Below are positions 5,883 to 8,716 of a DNA stretch of 8,716 nucleotides, one piece after another. This stretch comes from an uncultured Caulobacterales bacterium (GTDB lineage: Bacteria > Pseudomonadota > Alphaproteobacteria > Caulobacterales > Caulobacteraceae). The stretch is taken from contig CAISYT010000023.1 of the NCBI GenBank assembly GCA_903889785.1, positions 1 through 8,716 on the forward strand, in the 5' to 3' direction. Numbering within the stretch: the first letter of the stretch is position 1; each line of letters opens with the position of its first letter. The notes beneath the pieces were generated by a model. The model saw nothing but the letters and a program-made list of their open reading frames with translations. It was not told where the DNA came from and did no database searches. The translations under genes were made by a program, and so were the position numbers.

Positions 5883-7178
5883 TTAGTAGGCCTTCGCCGG
5901 CTCTATATGGCTGGGCGTGCGCGGCAAAAGCGTCACCACCGCGCCACACAAGGCCAGACCTGCCATCATGTAAAGGCCGCCGGTATAGCTGCCGGTGGCG
6001 TCCTTAACCCAGCCCACAGCATAGGGTCCGACAAAGCCACCCAGATTGCCGATTGCGTTAATCAGGGCGATGCCGCCAGCGGCTGCGCTGCCGGTCAGGA
6101 ACATTGAGGGCAGGGGCCAGAACGGTGCCTTGCCACCATAGGTGCCCAGAACCGCCACCCCGATGAGCAGGATCGACGTATAGGCTGCGCCGAGTGCACC
6201 AGCGCCCGCCAGACCCACCGCGGTGATAGCCAGGGCCACGGCCAGGATCTGCCGTCGCTTGGTCTTGAACCGGTCGGAAATCTCGCCGAACAGGATGATC
6301 CCGACAGCGCCGGCCGTGAACGGCAGTGACGACAGGTAGTTTGCAGCGCTGTTGCTGCTGCCCAGGCCCTTAATGATCTGCGGCAGGAAGAATCCCACGC
6401 CATAGCTGCAGGTCGTGTTGGCGAAATAGATGAAGGCCAAGGCCAGGGTGCGCCCGTCGGTAAGCGCGGTCAGCAGCTTCATGGCGGAGTGGTTAGATTC
6501 GATCTGGCGCTGTTCGGAATCGATGGTCCCTTGCAGCCAGTCGTGCTCCTCGGGCGTCAGCCACTTGGCGTCCTTGGGCTTATCGGGAAGCAGGATCAGC
6601 ACCACGAGCGACAAAAGCACGGTTGGGATGGCTTCGGCGATGAACAGCCACTGCCAGTCCTTCAGCCCGAACACCCCGGCCAGCGCCTGCATGACCAGGT
6701 TCGAAACCGGCCCAGTCAAGGCCAGCGATAGGGGGATGGCCACCATGAACCAGCCGATCATCCGTGCACGATAGCGGGCCGGGAACCAGTAGGTCAGGTA
6801 CAGGATTATGCCCGGGAAGAACCCGGCCTCTGCCGCGCCCAAGGCAAAGCGCAGGATCATGAAGCTGGTCACGCCCTTGACCAGGGCCATGCCCATCGAC
6901 AGCAAGCCCCAGGTTAACATGATCCGGGCGATCCAGCGCCGTGCGCCGAACTTCTCAAGCGCCAGATTACTGGGGATCTCGAAGATGAAATAGCTGATGA
7001 AGAACAGACCTGCTCCCAGGCCGAAGATCGAGGCCGACAGCCCCAGGTCGCTCTTCATGGTCGGGGCGAAGCCGATGTTCACCCGGTTGATGTAGGCCAC
7101 CAGATAGGCCGCAAGCAGCAGCGGTATGAGCCGCCACATAACCTTGCGGATGGTTCGCGCCTCGAACTGGTCGTCCAT
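5883..7178 (-). CDS. MFS transporter, anion:cation symporter (ACS) family, sugar-acid/organic-acid uptake
   Basis: A 431-residue inner-membrane carrier with the 12-helix major facilitator pattern and no signal peptide. The start is typical of the ACS group (tartrate, phthalate, galactonate and glucarate carriers): a short cytoplasmic lead, then helix 1 ending AYINRVNIGFA (28-38) and a second signature IFEIPSNLALEKFGARRWIAR (key positions 65-85). AEAGFFPG (116-123) is the helix 4 motif, and WFPARYRAR (131-139) the following loop. The central loop (about 200-245) is charged and carries LLPDKPKDAKWLTPEE-like residues. GEISDRFKTKRR (298-309) is the second-half loop motif. The ATG at 7178 follows an AGAGGGGA ribosome site. 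It is first in the MFS, DapA-like, GT run, so it probably imports the acid that run helps degrade (inference). The exact substrate cannot be read from sequence. Confidence 0.9.
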   Translation of the reverse strand: MDDQFEARTIRKVMWRLIPLLLAAYLVAYINRVNIGFAPTMKSDLGLSASIFGLGAGLFFISYFIFEIPSNLALEKFGARRWIARIMLTWGLLSMGMALVKGVTSFMILRFALGAAEAGFFPGIILYLTYWFPARYRARMIGWFMVAIPLSLALTGPVSNLVMQALAGVFGLKDWQWLFIAEAIPTVLLSLVVLILLPDKPKDAKWLTPEEHDWLQGTIDSEQRQIESNHSAMKLLTALTDGRTLALAFIYFANTTCSYGVGFFLPQIIKGLGSSNSAANYLSSLPFTAGAVGIILFGEISDRFKTKRRQILAVALAITAVGLAGAGALGAAYTSILLIGVAVLGTYGGKAPFWPLPSMFLTGSAAAGGIALINAIGNLGGFVGPYAVGWVKDATGSYTGGLYMMAGLALCGAVVTLLPRTPSHIEPAKAY

Positions 7179-7222
7179 CCGCTTCCCCTCTCGTTGGTCT
7201 TAATCCGCGCACTGTTGCGGCT

Positions 7223-7251
7223 ATGTTAGGGATTGAAGCGCACCGGCCCAA
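7223..7251 (-). promoter_or_regulatory. Possible promoter for the MFS operon
   Basis: In the 75-bp gap after epmB, TTGGGC (7251-7246) and TAACAT (7228-7223) are 17 bases apart on the minus strand. The -10 matches four of six consensus bases and the -35 three. Transcription would start about 38 bases before the MFS ATG. The call is weak, and read-through from epmB is not excluded. I see no terminator hairpin in the gap. Confidence 0.3.
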
Positions 7252-7253
7252 GC

Positions 7254-8279
7254 CTAATCGGTCGGAGGGTAGGGGTGAGCCCCGCCCCAGGGGTCTTCAA
7301 CCGTGACCTTTGCTAGGTAGTCCGGTCCCACAGGGACCTTGCCGTAACCACCGGGGATATCGAGCACATAGGTTGGCATGGCTAGGCCGGAGAGATCGCC
7401 GCGCAGGGCGCGCATCAGGTCCTGCCCCTTGGCGATGGAGGTGCGGAAGTGGGCCGTGCCTGGGGCCAGGTCGGCATGGTGCAGGTAGTAGGGCTTGATC
7501 CGCGTTTCGACGAAGGCGCGCATCAGCTGGCCCAGCGTCTGGGCATCGTCATTCACGCCGGCCAGCAGCACGGTCTGGCTGACCATCGGAATGCCGGCGT
7601 CAATCAGGCGGGCGCAGGCGGCGCGGGCGGCGGCGGTGAATTCGCGTGGATGATTGGCGTGAAGGGCCACATAGACCGCCTGACCGCCGGATTTCAGGGC
7701 AGCAACCAAGGCGTCCGTTACAGCGGCGGGGTCGGCGGCTGGCACGCGGGTGTGCAGGCGCACCACCTTGACGTGCGCGATGGCCCCCAACCGCTGCATG
7801 ACCTCGCCCAGCCGGCGTGCTGACAGCACCAGCGGGTCACCACCGGTCAGGATAACTTCCCAAATCGTTGGATGGGCGGCGATATAAGCCAGGGCCGCAT
7901 CGAAGGCGGCGGGCGAGAGGGCGCCCGTCTCTGGATTGCCCACCGTCTCGCGCCGGAAACAGAAACGGCAGTAGACCGCGCAGACGTGGTTGAGCGTCAG
8001 CAGCACACGGTCAGGGTAGCGGTGCACCACCCCCTCAACCGGGCTGTGGGCGGCATCGCCAATCGGATCGGCGCGCTCGGCCGGATCGCTGGCCAGTTCA
8101 CGCTCATTCGGAACAAACTGTGCGGCGATCGGGTCGTTTGGATCGGCGGGATCGACCAGAGCCTGCATGGCTGGCGTGATGGCCACAGCATAGCGAGCAG
8201 TCACCGCCTCTAGGGCGGGCAACCGCTCGGCGGCGATCAAGCCGGCGCGTTCGAGCGAGGCGAGGTCACGCATGGTCAT
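7254..8279 (-). CDS. epmB: EF-P lysine 2,3-aminomutase EpmB (KamA-family radical SAM enzyme)
   Basis: A 341-residue radical SAM, PLP-dependent enzyme, matching the length of E. coli EpmB (342) and lacking the longer C-terminal part of catabolic lysine 2,3-aminomutases. EpmB converts (S)-alpha-lysine to (R)-beta-lysine, which EpmA attaches to elongation factor P, helping ribosomes through polyproline stretches. The iron-sulfur cluster cysteines are C100, C104 and C107 (CAVYCRFC). R109 fits the aminomutase arginine that binds the lysine carboxylate. LTGGDPL (144-150) is the SAM-side glycine motif. D270 (HHADLAPG) and D307 (LDIPGG) match the aspartates that hold the substrate amino group. K314 (GGYGKVP) is the PLP lysine, seven residues after D307 as in the clostridial enzyme. 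The ATG overlaps the epmA stop as ATGA, so the two are translationally coupled. A catabolic KamA is less likely given length and neighbour. Confidence 0.9.
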   Translation of the reverse strand: MTMRDLASLERAGLIAAERLPALEAVTARYAVAITPAMQALVDPADPNDPIAAQFVPNERELASDPAERADPIGDAAHSPVEGVVHRYPDRVLLTLNHVCAVYCRFCFRRETVGNPETGALSPAAFDAALAYIAAHPTIWEVILTGGDPLVLSARRLGEVMQRLGAIAHVKVVRLHTRVPAADPAAVTDALVAALKSGGQAVYVALHANHPREFTAAARAACARLIDAGIPMVSQTVLLAGVNDDAQTLGQLMRAFVETRIKPYYLHHADLAPGTAHFRTSIAKGQDLMRALRGDLSGLAMPTYVLDIPGGYGKVPVGPDYLAKVTVEDPWGGAHPYPPTD

Positions 8280-8716
8280 GCCACCGGCGTCCAGATCACC
8301 TGCTCGATACGCTGCGCGCCCGACGCCAGCATGACCAGACGGTCGAATCCCAAGGCCCCACCACTGGCAGGCGGCATTCGGCCCAGCGCCTCTAGGAAGG
8401 CCTCGTCGATCGGATAGGCCTCGCCATAGATTTCCTGTTTCAGCGCCATCTCGTCCTCGAAGCGTCGGCGTTGTTCGGCGACGTCGGTCAATTCGCCAAA
8501 TGCATTGGCCAGTTCTATGCCGCAGACATAAAGCTCGAACCGTTCAGCCGCGCCGGGGCTACCGGGCTTTGGTCGCGCCAATGCTGCCTCGCGTAGGGGG
8601 TATTCGCAGAGGATTGTTGGCACGCCCTGGCCCAGGTTCGGCTCGATCTTTTCGACCAGAACCTTACTGAAGATGTCGCTCCAGCGGTCGTCTGCCGCCA
8701 CCCGCACGCCGGCCGC
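8276..8716 (-). CDS. epmA: EF-P--(R)-beta-lysine ligase EpmA, C-terminal part (5' end beyond the window)
   Basis: The visible 146 residues are the C-terminal part of a class II lysyl-tRNA-synthetase-like ligase. E. coli EpmA has about 325 residues, so more than half is off the right edge. EpmA activates (R)-beta-lysine with ATP and joins it to a lysine of elongation factor P. It lacks the anticodon-binding domain of LysS. Landmarks: FELYVCGIELANAFGELTD, the catalytic-core motif with amino-acid-binding residues; YGEAYPIDEAFLEAL; and motif 3, GGALGFDRLVML, with the ATP-binding arginine. The frame is open through the edge (three more sense codons before the GTG at 8707), so that GTG is internal. 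The TGA overlaps the ATG of epmB. This adjacency to a beta-lysine-making enzyme is strong evidence for EpmA over a LysS fragment. Confidence 0.92.
   Translation of the reverse strand, partial: AAGVRVAADDRWSDIFSKVLVEKIEPNLGQGVPTILCEYPLREAALARPKPGSPGAAERFELYVCGIELANAFGELTDVAEQRRRFEDEMALKQEIYGEAYPIDEAFLEALGRMPPASGGALGFDRLVMLASGAQRIEQVIWTPVA

Noticed and set aside
5514..6107. Open frame (197 codons) on the plus strand across the DapA-like and MFS genes
   Set aside because: It crosses the junction of two solid minus-strand genes and shows only low-complexity composition.
7254..8279. Catabolic lysine 2,3-aminomutase (lysine fermentation)
   Set aside because: The protein is too short for that class and is coupled to epmA, which fits EF-P modification.

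Overview
This 8.7-kb, GC-rich window is densely coding, with no gap longer than 96 bases. It looks like alphaproteobacterial DNA: GC-rich wobble positions and an epmA-epmB pair overlapping by ATGA. I cannot name a genus. Eight protein genes are visible. Both edge genes are cut by the window. I see no RNA genes, IS elements, CRISPR arrays or attachment sites.

Layout: (1) A 5'-truncated IlvD/Edd-family sugar-acid dehydratase on + (1-1628), converging with (2) a beta-hydroxyacid dehydrogenase of the HIBADH/tartronate-semialdehyde-reductase family on - (1631-2515). A 96-bp divergent gap separates this from (3) a gamma-glutamyltransferase-fold Ntn-hydrolase on + (2612-4270). That gene converges with a minus-strand run of (6) an ACS-type MFS carrier (5883-7178), (5) a DHDPS/NAL-superfamily lyase with a TTG start (4917-5867) and (4) a small GMA12/MNN10-like glycosyltransferase (4279-4860, coding homology continuing to 4920). 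Upstream on the same strand lie (7) EpmB, a lysine 2,3-aminomutase-like radical SAM enzyme (7254-8279), and (8) the C-terminal part of EpmA (8276-8716).

How the genes may work together (inference): carrier, dehydratase, DapA-like lyase and hydroxyacid dehydrogenase match the logic of a non-phosphorylative sugar-acid route. In such a route an acid is imported, dehydrated to a 2-keto-3-deoxy acid, cleaved to pyruvate plus an aldehyde, and the aldehyde is reduced. It resembles glucarate/galactarate catabolism but uses different enzyme families. The substrate is not evident from the sequence. The Ntn-hydrolase lacks the residues that hold a gamma-glutamyl group and may cleave a different amide. 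The glycosyltransferase has no obvious place in such a pathway. No transcriptional regulator is visible in the window.

EpmA and EpmB are housekeeping enzymes that beta-lysylate elongation factor P. The 75-bp gap between epmB and the MFS gene looks like the boundary between core genes and the accessory catabolic cluster.

The most unusual points are the missing canonical start for the glycosyltransferase (a CTG overlaps the preceding stop as CTGA), the substituted active-site residues in the GGT-like enzyme, and an 8-bp inverted repeat spanning two convergent stop codons.
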